Shown: positions 33,480 through 46,100 of the stretch, in pieces
How positions within the stretch are numbered: the stretch's first letter is position 1
How the letters are laid out: each line of letters starts with the position of its first letter
From: Tubiluchus corallicola
Taxonomy: Eukaryota > Priapulida > Priapulimorpha > Priapulimorphida > Tubiluchidae
Assembly: GCA_030141605.1 (NCBI GenBank)
Contig: JAQGDQ010000068.1
Coordinates: 188,001 to 248,000 of the forward strand
Direction: 5' to 3'
Length of the DNA stretch: 60,000 nt
Position numbers and translations under genes: made by a program
Notes under the pieces: generated by a model
Databases searched by the model: none
What the model was told of the DNA's origin: nothing
The model's input: only the letters and a program-made list of their open reading frames with translations

Positions 33480-34440
33480 GGTCAAAGTGCCTTTAGTCAC
33501 ATTGGCTGATCGGCGCTTTTACACACTGTGAGAATTTATTGTGTTTTTGTGTCGTCCACAGTAGAATAATTACAATAAACTTTTAAATTATGGTTGCACA
33601 GTTGGCACTTGCATAGTTTTTTCAGCAGAAAATGCACTATTACAAAGGTGAACCTTGCTCAGAAATTACCTTAGCATATTTGACTGCAATATTTGCTTTT
33701 GATAATTAGCTCCAATGTAGCTTGAATGCTATAATATCTCAAGCAAACCAAAGCTCCACATCGGAAGCATCTTGTAAAGTAAGAACTCATTAATTCAAAA
33801 ATAAGATCTTTCTGCCACGGATTAATTAAAAGTCTGGCTAAATGAACGACTTCAATATAAAGAATGTATGAATTAAAGAGGAACGACTTGGAAGCAACCC
33901 AATAACTCTTGTTAGTGGCAATGAAGTACGCTCTTTCTAGTCTGCCTTTCAAGAAGTGAAGAAAATTTTACAGCCATAATACAGGTAAAAATTTGACTGT
34001 TGCAGTTGCACTGGAAGGACCAAACAAGACTGAAAACATGTCAGGTATTTGCTACATATCCGAGGCAGTAACATGATCAGACTGTTGACAGATGAGCATG
34101 ACAGCATTAAAATAGAAAATACATAAGGACGAGGAGAAGAGGACAAGGGTTGGCAGTGTCGTGAAAGAAGTAGTATAAAATAGGAAGACAGGACACTAGT
34201 AACTGACACAAGAAACTGTGTCTTCTCCTGTTCTGTCCTGTCTGTGACGTGTTTTGCTACAACCAGTGCCGTGCTGTCGTAAACGATTAATAACTTAACG
34301 ATTTTTAAAGTCGACAACAAAATTATATTACATGTATAAGTAAACATATACAGGCACTCACGCTATCATAAAAAGAAAACAATATTTGTTAAAAGCTCAT
34401 AAAACGTGAGAAAGCACTTCACAAATATTTTGACTTGCAG
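33480..34440. other. Divergent intergenic region, SLC5 side
   Basis: This is the 5' flank of the SLC5 gene, whose start codon is at 33479-33477. I see no clear TATA box in the expected place. Minus-strand frames of 93 and 132 codons here lack family motifs and were not called. Confidence 0.4.
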
Positions 34441-34517
34441 CTGCAGTCATCAGTTGTGATAGATTATATATATTAAAATATTTTTACAAAACAATATTAT
34501 AAAAGTACATTAATTTT

Positions 34518-34665
34518 TACATGACATTTACACTATATATACATTTGTTAGGCACAATTAACAGAACACGCTTTACATTACGTACATTTCACTCATTACA
34601 TTTACACCATTTATACATTTGACATTACATAATTAACGCAACACGCATTACATTACATAAATTTT
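34518..34665. repeat. ~76-bp tandem duplication
   Basis: Two diverged units share AATTAAC.GAACACGC.TTACATTAC (near 34559 and 34633) and ATTTACAC.AT..ATACATTTG. The region is AT-rich and non-coding. Confidence 0.6.
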
Positions 34666-34858
34666 TTATTCTTAATCATTTTGTGGAGTCAGGGCGGGGG
34701 TAGATGAAAGCTGAATCAATAAAATTAGTATCAGATGCATAATTTGGAAGTTGAAACCTATTATATTGATATTCTTTTAATTTTTTTTTAAACTGGTGGA
34801 GAGAATATATTTATTTTATTTCACTGGGTAGTAAGTTCCTTAAATGTATGGTTTGTTT

Positions 34859-35534
34859 TCATAAAGAGTTGTTTTCAAATTTATTGTTTACTGTAATTTG
34901 CTTTAAATTGTGTGTTCTATTGTTTAAAGTGCTATCAGGAATGAATGATAAAGGATTGCTTATAAACGGAATGCTCAGTTTAATGACATATTTATAAAGA
35001 CATATCAGTGTTTTGTAATCTCGATAGGCTTCTATTATTGGTATTTTTGTGGAAATTCTTAGGTCTGCTGCAGAAGCAGCATGTTGTTTAGCAGTTTTGT
35101 GAGAGTACCGATGAATTATTCTAAGTGCGTAATTTTGCATTATATATTTAGTTTTATAAAGTTTTCATTTTTAACGTTTTGGAGTAAAGTGCACCCATAC
35201 AGATAATGTGGTAATATTAGACTTTTGCAGATGAGAATTTTATTTTCTTGGTTAAATGACCTCTGGCTTGTCGTAAGAATGCTGTGCTTAATGCCATCTT
35301 GTTATGTATTTTGTGAAACTGTTCATCCCAAGGGAGTTTATAATCGACAGTAATGCCTAAACATTTTACAGTTTTTGCTTGTTCTATGGAACAGTCACCT
35401 ACTTTTAGTGTTGCATTAGAGGGTGGTGACTGTTCCATAGAACAAGCAAAGACTATAAAATTTTTAGGCATTACTGTCGATAACTCCCTTGCGATGAACG
35501 GCGTAGTCAAATGCATAACAAGATGGCATTAAGC
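34859..35534 (-). pseudogene. CR1/jockey-like RT relic, partly folded into a near-palindrome
   Basis: On the minus strand KVGDCSIEQAKTVKCLGITV (about 35410-35350) followed by LPWDEQFHKI is the VKxLGVxxDxxLxWxxHI block of non-LTR RTs. Further down, MQNYALRIIHRY and ADLRISTKIPII (35140-35020) match the LQNRALRII segment near the end of such proteins. The sequence from about 35286 to 35402 is repeated in inverse at about 35424-35534, so the apparent frame above 35400 reads through the reverse copy. Frame breaks show the element is dead. Confidence 0.7.
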
Positions 35535-35639
35535 TTTACACAAACAAATAACCAGTTATATAGGCAGAGCCGACCCTACAGTACAAAAATTCACTAGCCA
35601 AACATGTGATGAAATAACATACCTGTAGAAAAGAAACAA

Positions 35640-36530
35640 AATAAAGTATATAGCTAGGTGCCTGTGAGCGAAGTTAAGGACACTGAACTGCTTTGCATAT
35701 TAAGATAAGATTTGTTAGGGTACATAGGTAAACTTTCTTTTATTAATAGGTCCCAGTTATTTGTGGCTTTGGTCACGATGCTGAAATCGTTAAAATCAGT
35801 TTTGTGGCCAGAGGCTCAGATGTAGCCATGAATGCCAGATTGAGGAAGAGTTATGACTTGTTAATTTCTTGCCGGTTCTAGACGAAATACTCAGATGTTC
35901 ACATATTGTTACTATAAACTCTCTGGACGTTTTGCCATGGTAGGCAGCATTGCAGCTGCCACACTGAAATCTATAAACAATACCAGACTTGTGGGTATTT
36001 TGTCTTTAAATGGAAAGAAAGAGCTAAAACTATTGCCAGATATTAAAACAACGCATAGCTGAATATGAGGGTAAAGTTGTTTAATCATAAGATTGATTTT
36101 GTTTTTAACTTTCAAAGACTGAGGACTAGTATTTTGGAAAGGGACTATTCAGTGATTTTTTGGAAAAGCCTTTTCCAAGACATTTTTAATGGTTAAGTCA
36201 ATTAACCACATTAGAAATCTATTAAAAATTAAAAAACTTTTTATAATAATAACTTCTTCATGAAATTTGTGATACGTTGATAAAAATTAATATAAAAATC
36301 TATGTGTGCTAAAGTTTGAATAAGCTTACAAGTGATCTGTTTGCAAGTGAAAGATTCAAAATCAGTATGCAGACCAAAAAATGTATTTTTTCCGAAAGCA
36401 GATGCAGAGACTCTGTCCTGATCATGATGATACAGTACGTCTAAAAACGTAATGAGTCGTTATTTTTAATATTGCAAGTAAATTTGATGCAATTGTGACA
36501 CGAGTTTAACAATTTTTTCTTGAATGTAAC
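35640..36530 (-). pseudogene. Penelope-like retroelement relic (RT end plus GIY-YIG endonuclease)
   Basis: Minus-strand blocks, in order from high to low coordinates: TFLDVLYHHDQDR with FFGLHTDFESF (about 36440-36350), the FLDV..YRKPTFTGLY..W segment of Penelope RTs; SLKVKNKINLMIKQLYPHI (36120-36060); SSFFPFKDKIPTSLV (about 36025-35980), which precedes the endonuclease; then, after shifts, CNAAYHGKTSREF (about 35955-35915), the GIY-YIG-type core, and CEHLSISSRTGKKLTSHNSS; last DFNDFSIVTKA and LIKES. Several frameshifts and stops. Parent element intact elsewhere is likely. Confidence 0.75.
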
Positions 36531-37110
36531 CTGTGAGCAATAGTTATTGTAGCACACGTAACACTTACACATACATAACGTACTATTTATTTTGTTTGAT
36601 TATAAGCAGATACTGCACTAATTGTAAGTACCCAATTAGGGCAAAGCTGCTACGAAGGGCACCAGGGATGTTATGTCATTGCTTCAACTTAACACTAAAA
36701 ATCGTAATTTTTATTTACACACAGTGACAAAATAATACTGCAGGTGCGCGTATAGCAGCATAAATTCTCTTTTTATCCAAATTTCATCTTATGCTATGCT
36801 ACTCTTTTAAGTGCGTGTATAGTGTGTACTTAATTACTTGTGGTGATTGGATGTTTCTTTTTCAATGTTTTGAATGTGTCAGTTTAGTTCGCCAACACTG
36901 TTACCCGATGTGAAGTCCAGCAAATTGGCCAGCGATCGTTTAGCACTATACCAAGTAGACAGAGTCGTAAAAATAAAGTCTTATTTTTCCAACCTAATTG
37001 TCACAGTTGTTTTCTCGAATCAAATAGCAAATAAAGTGGTATCGAATTAAAATGTTTTTTCTGCCATCTGGCGAGCTGTCCACGCGGCCACCGTTGCACG
37101 TAAGTGAAAA

Positions 37111-37128
37111 ATGTTGTCAAAATCATGA
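37111..37128 (+). other. Upstream ORF whose stop overlaps the GOLM-like start
   Basis: An ATG with A at -3 begins a five-codon frame (M-L-S-K-S). Its TGA at 37126-37128 overlaps the in-frame ATG of the main protein (37125) as ATGA. If both lie in the mRNA this could dampen or couple initiation. A strong donor-like sequence (CACGTAAGTG) just upstream means the leader structure is not certain. Confidence 0.4.
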
Positions 37129-40100
37129 AACAAGTGAATTACGAACCAAAAACGTTTTTAACAATGAGATACGGTAGCGGAGTTCCTTCTTTTTTCATTG
37201 TTGGTTTGTTTGTAGTGATTTGCGTGTTGTCTTATAACTATTGGACTCTGTCAACGTCGAACAAACGTTTAAAAAATGGTTTGCAAGAATCGCAAACGCA
37301 GTTCAGAGACTGCAACATGCAAAAAAGTGCTCAAGAGACATACAACGAAAACACTAGTAAAAAGCTGCAGGTCTGCACTACTGACTTAAATTCCTATAAA
37401 AACCAAATGGTAAAATCGAACCAAGATTTACAAAGCTTACGTATAAATTTGGGTGATGTTAAAGAAAGAGAAGACGATTGCAAGTCTTTGCGACAAGAAG
37501 AGCAAGATAAGCATGACAAAGAATTGGTAAGGCAATGGGAGTTTAAATAATTTTGGAGCTTTTAAATGCTAATGAGCAATTTAGGTAGTATGTTAGATGT
37601 ACATTTATTTATGTGGGTGTGGTAGATTAGATTATATTTAGTTTCTTTGTCTTATTTCATACACATGACATGCTGTAAAAATGGCACAAATGGAAAAGCA
37701 GCAAAGAATGGCACATATGTTATTTTGATACAATTGATTTCTATAATAAAACTAGAATCCACTCAGTAGGAAGTAAATCTCTGCCGAAGCCAAACAATCC
37801 TAAACTTATTCATCTGATTCTTTTAATTAAAAGAATTTAACACAAAGATAAACAAGCAAATGTGACAAAAATATACCTGTATTGGTATTATATAGAATAG
37901 CAAAAGACTTACAAAATATTTGTTATTTAGAGTGATTTATAATCAGTAATGCACAAATGTGCCACATAGTGTTTATTCACTTTTTAAAGTATTAATTTTT
38001 GCGATGGAAATAGACGACAAATATATACATATTTACATACCATGTCACCTTATATGGCTATACACATTAATAAGCAAAGGTTAAAGACAGCATTACACAG
38101 TTTTACAAGTGAGAATTTTTTGAAGTGAAACACGAACTAACTTGTAGTTGTTTGTGGAGATGTTCTTTTCTTTACTTGGTGTTCGGTCAAGTTTTCCAAA
38201 AAACAGACCGCGAAAAGATTTCCATTTTACACCTTATACCCACGTTTATTCACAAAGTTTCTTGGAAATCTGTTGGATAGTTTTTGAGTAACTGGTTTAC
38301 TGCCATAACAAACAAAAAACAAACAAACAAACCATGTTGAAGTACATCTAACTTCTTTACCAGAGGTAAAAATAACTAAAATAATTATCCTCCACTGTAA
38401 TGCTAACCTTAAACACATATTTTACTAAATGTGCCATTTTGCCATTTTTACCTATTTCATTTGTGCCATTTTTTTCTGTGCCATTTTACCTACATTCCAT
38501 ACACATACAGTGTTTACTCATACGCAATTCACCTATAATTGTATTGAGACAGGGTGGCGAAAGACCAAAATGGTCAGCCAGCAGTCACCCCTGTAATCCT
38601 GTTAGTGTGACCATAATGTCAATAAAGCTTTAATATTATCAGTTCAAGATAGAGAAAAATAGTAAATGACGTCTGTGGAAAAGATATGACAGTTTGTCAT
38701 GGAAGTGAAAACAAAAGGATAAATTAGCTACTTTTTTTTTAGAAAATTTGAGCTTTTTTAAATTTAAACTGTGTCTGAATCCCCAAATTTTGCATTTTTT
38801 ATTTAAAAATTACCGTATATACTCGCATATAAGCCGACCCCCTAAAACTGCTTTAAAATGGCCAGTTTTTGCAAAAACCCGTATATAAGCCGACCATCAA
38901 CTTGTCTCATCCATGTTGCCAATTCTGCAGAGAGGGAAGTCACCAGCCTTTCTTTGATCAATAACATACTTTTGAAAACCCAAAAGTTTATGTTCATATT
39001 GTGATGGCAATTTTTGTACAATTTTCGTTCTCTGTCTCAAACTTATAGAGTGTCTGTTCAGAAAACGTGTACACCAATATGTTCCTCTATAAGCCACGTG
39101 ACCCTCGTCTCCCCACGCGCTGCCTACCAATTGGCTGATGACGTCGGCTTCACCACTACCTGTAGCTTGGTTACGGCTCGCAACTGGTGACACATAGTGG
39201 TGTATTGCTAAATAAAAAGTAGGTGGACGGCTAGTCTCAAGACTTACCATTTTACATTCACAAATTTGAAAGAAATTGACATTATTTAAAACCGTTTTTT
39301 GAAAAAATGAAAACAAGTAGATTTAATATTAAACCCGTATACATTTTTAATATTTTTTATCTAATGAATATAAAAAGCAGACATTTATTGAAATGTGAAT
39401 TTTTTCTAAAAAAAAAGTGGGTGGACGGCGATCCCCCACGATCCCCCTCCAATACACCACTGGTGACACGCAACCAAATAAAGAGACAGATAGCGATGAA
39501 AATGTGTGGCTGGAAAATTGGCATTAGTGTCTGTCCTTGTGTTCATTTTGTTTCATGCGCATATAAGCCGACCCCCTGATTTCAGTATTGTATTTTATAG
39601 TTCTAAATTCGGCTTATATGCGAGTATATACGGTAGTATTATTTGTAATGCATGTGCATCTGTTTTCATCACAAATGTTTCATTCCAGTGCAAAGATGAA
39701 AAAACTTCACTGAATTTTTTAAGAGGGCTTACTTTTTGTGTCCACCTGCTACACATAGATAACTAATACAAAATACCTTATTTTACAGAGTGACTTAGCA
39801 GATACTATACATGAACAAGAAGAAAAGAACAGCTTATTACAAGATGAAAATTTGAAACAAAAAGGTGAAGCGAAATTATAAAATATTTTACTTTTAGAGT
39901 GTTTTTTATTGCAACATTTTCTCAGAGCTATCTAACCTGTAAGATATTGAAAAAACACACGCATGTGCACACACACACACACACATCACACGCACGCACG
40001 CACGCACGTGCACACATATTGTTTTTTTAAGAATGAATTATGTGAAAGAATTATTACTGCAAAATCCACAGAAGCATTCATGTGGCTAATTCTTCGTTGG

Positions 40101-43100
40101 TACATGCATTTCTCATTTGCTAGATAGATGGGCACTAGCATCTCGGAAACGCGTTGCTCAGAAAATAGGCACTGTACCTGTTCAGTTGTGATGTAGCGCA
40201 CACTTTCGAGAGCTCGTGTGTTGGCCATCGGTGAACTTAAAATTTAATTTTTAAGCTTCAAATTTGCCAAGTTTTGTGTGTGACAATGAATGCTGTACAT
40301 GTTTTCAAATGCAAAGATGTGCAACATGCTCATGGGATATTTGTGCTTTTAAAAATTATCTTCAGTTTTGATGTCATCGCTAACGAGGCTCACTGGATAA
40401 ATTTAATTATTTTTTAATTATCAAAACACTTTGGTGTTATAGGTGTTAAAATGTATGTGTACTTTTTACTGCACTTCAAAATGGGGTAGGATGTCTTGAA
40501 AATATCTTATTTTCCTTTAAACATTTTACATTATATTTTGGTATAACTGAACCGTTTACAATAAGCCATATTGTAAATGATAGTAGATCCAACTAAACTT
40601 TGAATGTGATATTGAAGAAAATGTTGAAATTTTTATTGAGTGCCTATCGAAGTTGACATTCTTTTGCCCATATCTCTGTTACTTAGGTGCTGTTAGTATA
40701 GAAATTTTTATTGAAAACCCAACTGAACCTTGATACCATCCATTTTCATTTTAAAAAGAATTTTAGCATTTGACTGTTGTTGTTGCACTGTAGCTAGATG
40801 ACTTTCAATCACCCATTGTCTTCCAGCTGGTTAGCAAATTTGTGAATTTCTAAACCGAACATTTAGCAGTTCTAGATCAGTGAACTGTTACCTGATTCAG
40901 CTAATTCCTCACATATAGCTTCAACAGATTTTACCTAGATAGGATTTCCTTAAATAGCTTATCAAGTGCAAGAACACGTATTTGTGATCAACGACCTGCT
41001 ACAAAGTATAACTGTTTGCTTGATCTTGCTGCTATTGATGAAAACATGCTGCTGATGCATGTCCTGACTCACTTTATCTGCAAATTATGGATATCCTTTT
41101 GCAGAAGTAATCTGGACAAGCCACATAGCTCATCACAACAACATTGATTAAATTATCTTTTCAGTTCCACTCCATTATATTTTAAAATTGTAAACAGATT
41201 TTGCAGATACTTTGCAGCACCCATTCTGTTTAACAAGTACTTACTTATGGCAATGGAACTACTTAAACAGTTAAAGGAAACATGTATTATTTTTGTTAGA
41301 ATTTTGAGTTGTACAGTGCGACTGTACTACTAGTTTACTAATAAGCTAGTAAACCAGCTTACTGTGACTGTACTACTAGTTAACTAATAAGCTAGTAAAC
41401 CAGCTTTCTTATTTATACAGAGAATTCATCTGCTCTTGATTTAACTTATCAATCTACACTTCACTGTTGAAAGCAGTTTTTTTATTTTAGACACAATTTT
41501 TGAACTGCAAACATCAGTTGATCAGATTAACAGCAAAATTAGCAGTCTTTCGTAAGTCACAATATTTATTATATATATTGGACTCAAATGCATTAATTTA
41601 TTGTCTAAAAATTAGATAATTGGCAAACTGCAAATTTACAATTTTTTATTTGATAAAACTTTCTAAAATATTTTTCCAGATTGTCCTATTAATATGTGCC
41701 AAATTTTCTGGTTTGTGTGAAGAGCAATAATATAAATGATCTGATTTTAGTTCTATTCCGTTTAGTGCATTAAAGTATTTTTCATTTAATACCTTACTTG
41801 ATTATCATCAAACTAGCAGTTAGTCGTTTTGATTGATTAGTAAATGATTGCTGTTGATTAGTAGATGATTGCTGTCTTGTTGCTATAACGACAGATTATG
41901 GTGGAGTAGCATATAATTAATTTTACACCTGTAATTTAACAGTTATTCAGAATTTAGCTGCTTTTGCGTTACATTTGGTTACATAATTTGTACCATTATG
42001 TTTGTTTTCAGTTTGCAGAAATGTTCTGCAAAATTATTTTGACAGGTGGTGCCATAGTAAATGCGCCTGAATGTGAATGTCTATTAATTTCCAGTAAAGA
42101 AAGGGTTAAATGATCTCGATGGTTTTAGTGTACACCTGTACTGAGTTAATATGATGTGATGATGATGCTTTGCACTTTAATTAGGAAAATGTATTAATGA
42201 TTTTTCTGTTTGTTGGTGATATAGGAATGAATTGGTGTATTACAAAAATTTGCTGAACCAGCGTGAGAAGTTAGCTGCTCAACAAAATAATTTTCCTCCA
42301 CATCAGTCACAGCAGCATCTATACCAACAAGGACAATACCAGCAACAGCAGCAGCAAGACAATATTGTTGAACAAAATCAGGGCTTACAGTATCAGAGAA
42401 GTGATCAATCAGAGCAGGTAGGTTTGTTTTAAGGAACATACTATGACTTTTGAAAAACATTAAAATATCATCTATAAAAGCACATTATCAAAATACAACC
42501 TTTATGGCATAAGTTCTGTAGCACTTTTTTTCTGGCGCACAATACGATCAATATGAACATTATAAGTATGATGATTTTTTAAACATATGTTTGCTGTAAT
42601 CACTAAGTATTGACACACATACACGCACGCACGTGCACTGTCACACACACGGGAAATGTCATCTAGAGAAAATTTAGTGCCTGTTGAAAATATCAATATT
42701 GTCTACAAAGCTCAGTAAGTATGGTTTCTATTTTAAACATCATCAATTGTAAACTTCTGAACAAACATGATTTTCTGAATAATTAAACCCGATTTGTGCA
42801 AGTTTGACTGAAAATTAGTAAAAGATGGTTTAAAAGTCGTAAAACATCTTTTGTCGTATAAATATATATACTTGTGCTATTTTCTTATGTGTTATACTAT
42901 ATTACCCTCAATAAAAGTATTTTTGAAGTTTTTGCTTTCTCGTAAACATTCTATGACAATGTAACAATGCTCACATATTGGGTAGTGGGCATCCAAAATA
43001 TGCACTGTGTTTCGCTTGGTTTTTTTGCACCAAGACACATCAACTCCATGACGGCTGAACATGCAGAAACAGTGGTCACCAAAAAATGGTCATAACGTCC

Positions 43101-46100
43101 AGTTATATCCTGCTTACATAGCAAACTCAGTATAGCAAAAGAGTAATATTTGCTGGCTGGTACATAGACCTCTGAAATGTGGGTAATTAACAAACCTAAC
43201 CTAAACAAAACTGCTAACCAAATCAGTATTGAGAATGTGCAACCTAATAAAAGAACTGATAAGATTGGTGCATGATCTTGTTAAATTTATGAACCAGATA
43301 AAATTGGTGCATGAACCAGAGTACTACGTTATTGTAAACAGATGACAGAAAAAGTAAATTTCTCAGGAAAAGTTTTTATCTTTTCCACAGTGCACTGAAA
43401 TTGTTGAACCTCTGAGATCTGGTAATCAGGAACACGTGTTTGACCATTCCATTTTGTGTTAGGCTTTTTATAACCTTCAGATGCACATTAATGCCAAGGT
43501 CATTCTGTGGTGAAAAAGTAAAACTGTCTAGCAGAAGTTAGTTCAAAATTTACAGGTGGCATTTTGCATTTAAGTAAGTCCGGTAGCACTACTCGGCATT
43601 TATTAAACTGCTAATAGGTTAAATATGGAAGGGGAACCATCTACAGTACAGTATAATTTTACTTATTGTGCAATATTTTTTAATACATTTTTAAATGAAT
43701 ATATGGATTAATACTGCCACTAAGAATTTACCTAGATCTGTTCAGTGAAATTATTACATGTATAAGTAGCTGAGGTTAGTCGGCACATGCTGAGAATTGC
43801 TCTTGCAATTAGTTAGTATATACCAACAGTTTATATATATATTCATACAAATCAGTCATTTTGTTATTTAATCATCTCACGATGTTCTCTATGCAATAAT
43901 ATGTCTCAACTCGTGCCCATATTCAGTGTTAATAGTATCACCAGGTAAGCATAAATGAAATGTATTTTATTGTTAACTGTGTTGCTTTTTGGTTGTTTCA
44001 GGATATCAATTCACCAGACGCTGCTGGTGAAAATCATCCGCAGTTTGGTGGACACATACAACCAGAGCAGCATCAGCTTGAATATCTGCAGCGAGTTGGT
44101 CGACTGAATCATCCTGCAGGCGTCTCTGAAAATCAAGGAGTAAAGTATATGCATAAGAATATTGGATCTGATGTGATGGAGGGTAGAGAAGAACTGGAAC
44201 ATAAGCAGCAACTTGAACAAGAACAGGCAGCTCAGATTCATCCAGTAAGTTACTGTTGCTGTGTTAATGTCACTTTTATAAAGCAACTGAACTTTGTAGT
44301 TTGCGTGTTAAGACTTGCAGATTTGTGGTTTTAGATGCTAACATGACAACAACTCTAGACAGTCATCTGTTTGCCACTGAGTGCCACAAAAAATGTTATG
44401 TATGGCATATCTAATGAAATTCACTCAACAGTCAGTCAACAGTAACTTGTGTTGACTGCTTGCTTAATTATGTAGAACACTTTAATTCACATAGTAGCTT
44501 CCTTCTACTAGAATTATATGCATGATATGTTATCAAGTAAATCGTGGACCAAAATTTAAATTTGCCAGAATTTCATGTTTGGGGTTTTATAATAAAAGGC
44601 AAAGCTTATTTAGATAGGTTTCTTAAAGAATTACTCTAATATGTCAATGTATCAAATAATTCACTGAAATTAATATTAATGCTAATTCAGGCAGATGATA
44701 ACATTGCTGGCGATGAAGATAACGAAGGTGACAATGGTAAGTCGACATTTCAACAATACAACAGTTTTCTGCAACGGATTTTGCTAACTTAAAATTGCAT
44801 TAACACCCTATATTTTTTGGATACTATTTGGTTAAATCTGAAGTTATTAGTTATATTAATTATTATAATGCTTCTAGAACGGACTTGTTGCTGTCTGGTA
44901 TTTTTGGTGTAAGAAGTAATTATTAGCTAGTAGCTTTGTGAAAGATGTAGAAGTGTTATGTTTGTGTTTTATATTGTAATGTAATCACTTTATTAAGCTT
45001 ATTTTTGTATTCTGCTGCAGAACTGAATCAAGATGAGGATCAGATTGATCAGGCACGTGTTCTTCATCCGCCAGTCAATTTGGCAGGTAGGTATCCGTTA
45101 GTACTATTTTGTATTTGCAGAATTTGACAAGTAAAGGAACGTGCTGTTTTCCCAGATGCCTGACAATACTCACTGAGTTGATTAACGTTAATTACTTTTA
45201 GACCCCATTTTAATTTTTCTCGGGTTGATTCACGCAAACTGCAGCAGTACATCACATGAACAGCAGCAGGAACATCTTATTTTGCATCAGTGTAAATTAA
45301 AAAAAACAGTTACTGCAATTTGTGTGCATTTTTATTGCAGGCTGAGGTGGTTTTTAATCCCCTCTGCGTTATGACTGATTTTTGTTGTGCGACTTTCCCT
45401 TAACATTTGCTAAGGCACAATACCATCTTTCTATGTGTAGTTCACTTTTTATTTTCTTTTACAAAATTTAATTTTTTTAGATTTTGTAATTTGATGTTCT
45501 AATTTAAACTATAGTGTTTAAATGTTCATGTGAAAGTGACAAGAATGTAGGTGTTTATTATTTGGTCATGCTTAGAATACATACTATATCCTGCACATGT
45601 TATACTATGTGCTATAATATGTATCATACACAATTATTTATAATCTTAATACCAAGATTGTCATTAATGATGGTACAAACCCACAGTTAATTAAATTGTG
45701 ATATCAAACTCGAAAGACAGGAAGTGCGAGAAGAAAAGAAGAAACATTGTAATGGCACTGATGTCTTAGCCACACTTGAAAGTGTTTACTTTCAGTCCCA
45801 GTGAGAAAAATAATTGGAGGTCTGTATAGCAGGTGAAATCGTCCAACTAACCGGGCTCCACTTTGCACACACTAGCACTGTTCATCTTTTCACAGACACT
45901 GATCACAGAGTATAGCCTACTTAGCTATAAGTTTTGCTTCCTTGTATTTTTTAGGTCATGATGAAGATGTACAAGAAGATGAAGAACAAGACGGTAAAGT
46001 ATATGCTATAATGAAGTTTTCCTATTTGATAGGGAATAACAGAAGAAAGTTAATTAATATTTTTTATTATCATTGTTAGTGTTCTTAACTAATTCGCAAT

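Noticed and set aside
33949-34347. 132-codon minus-strand frame
   Set aside because: Serine/leucine-rich random-looking sequence with no domain; upstream of the SLC5 start and not linkable to it by phase.
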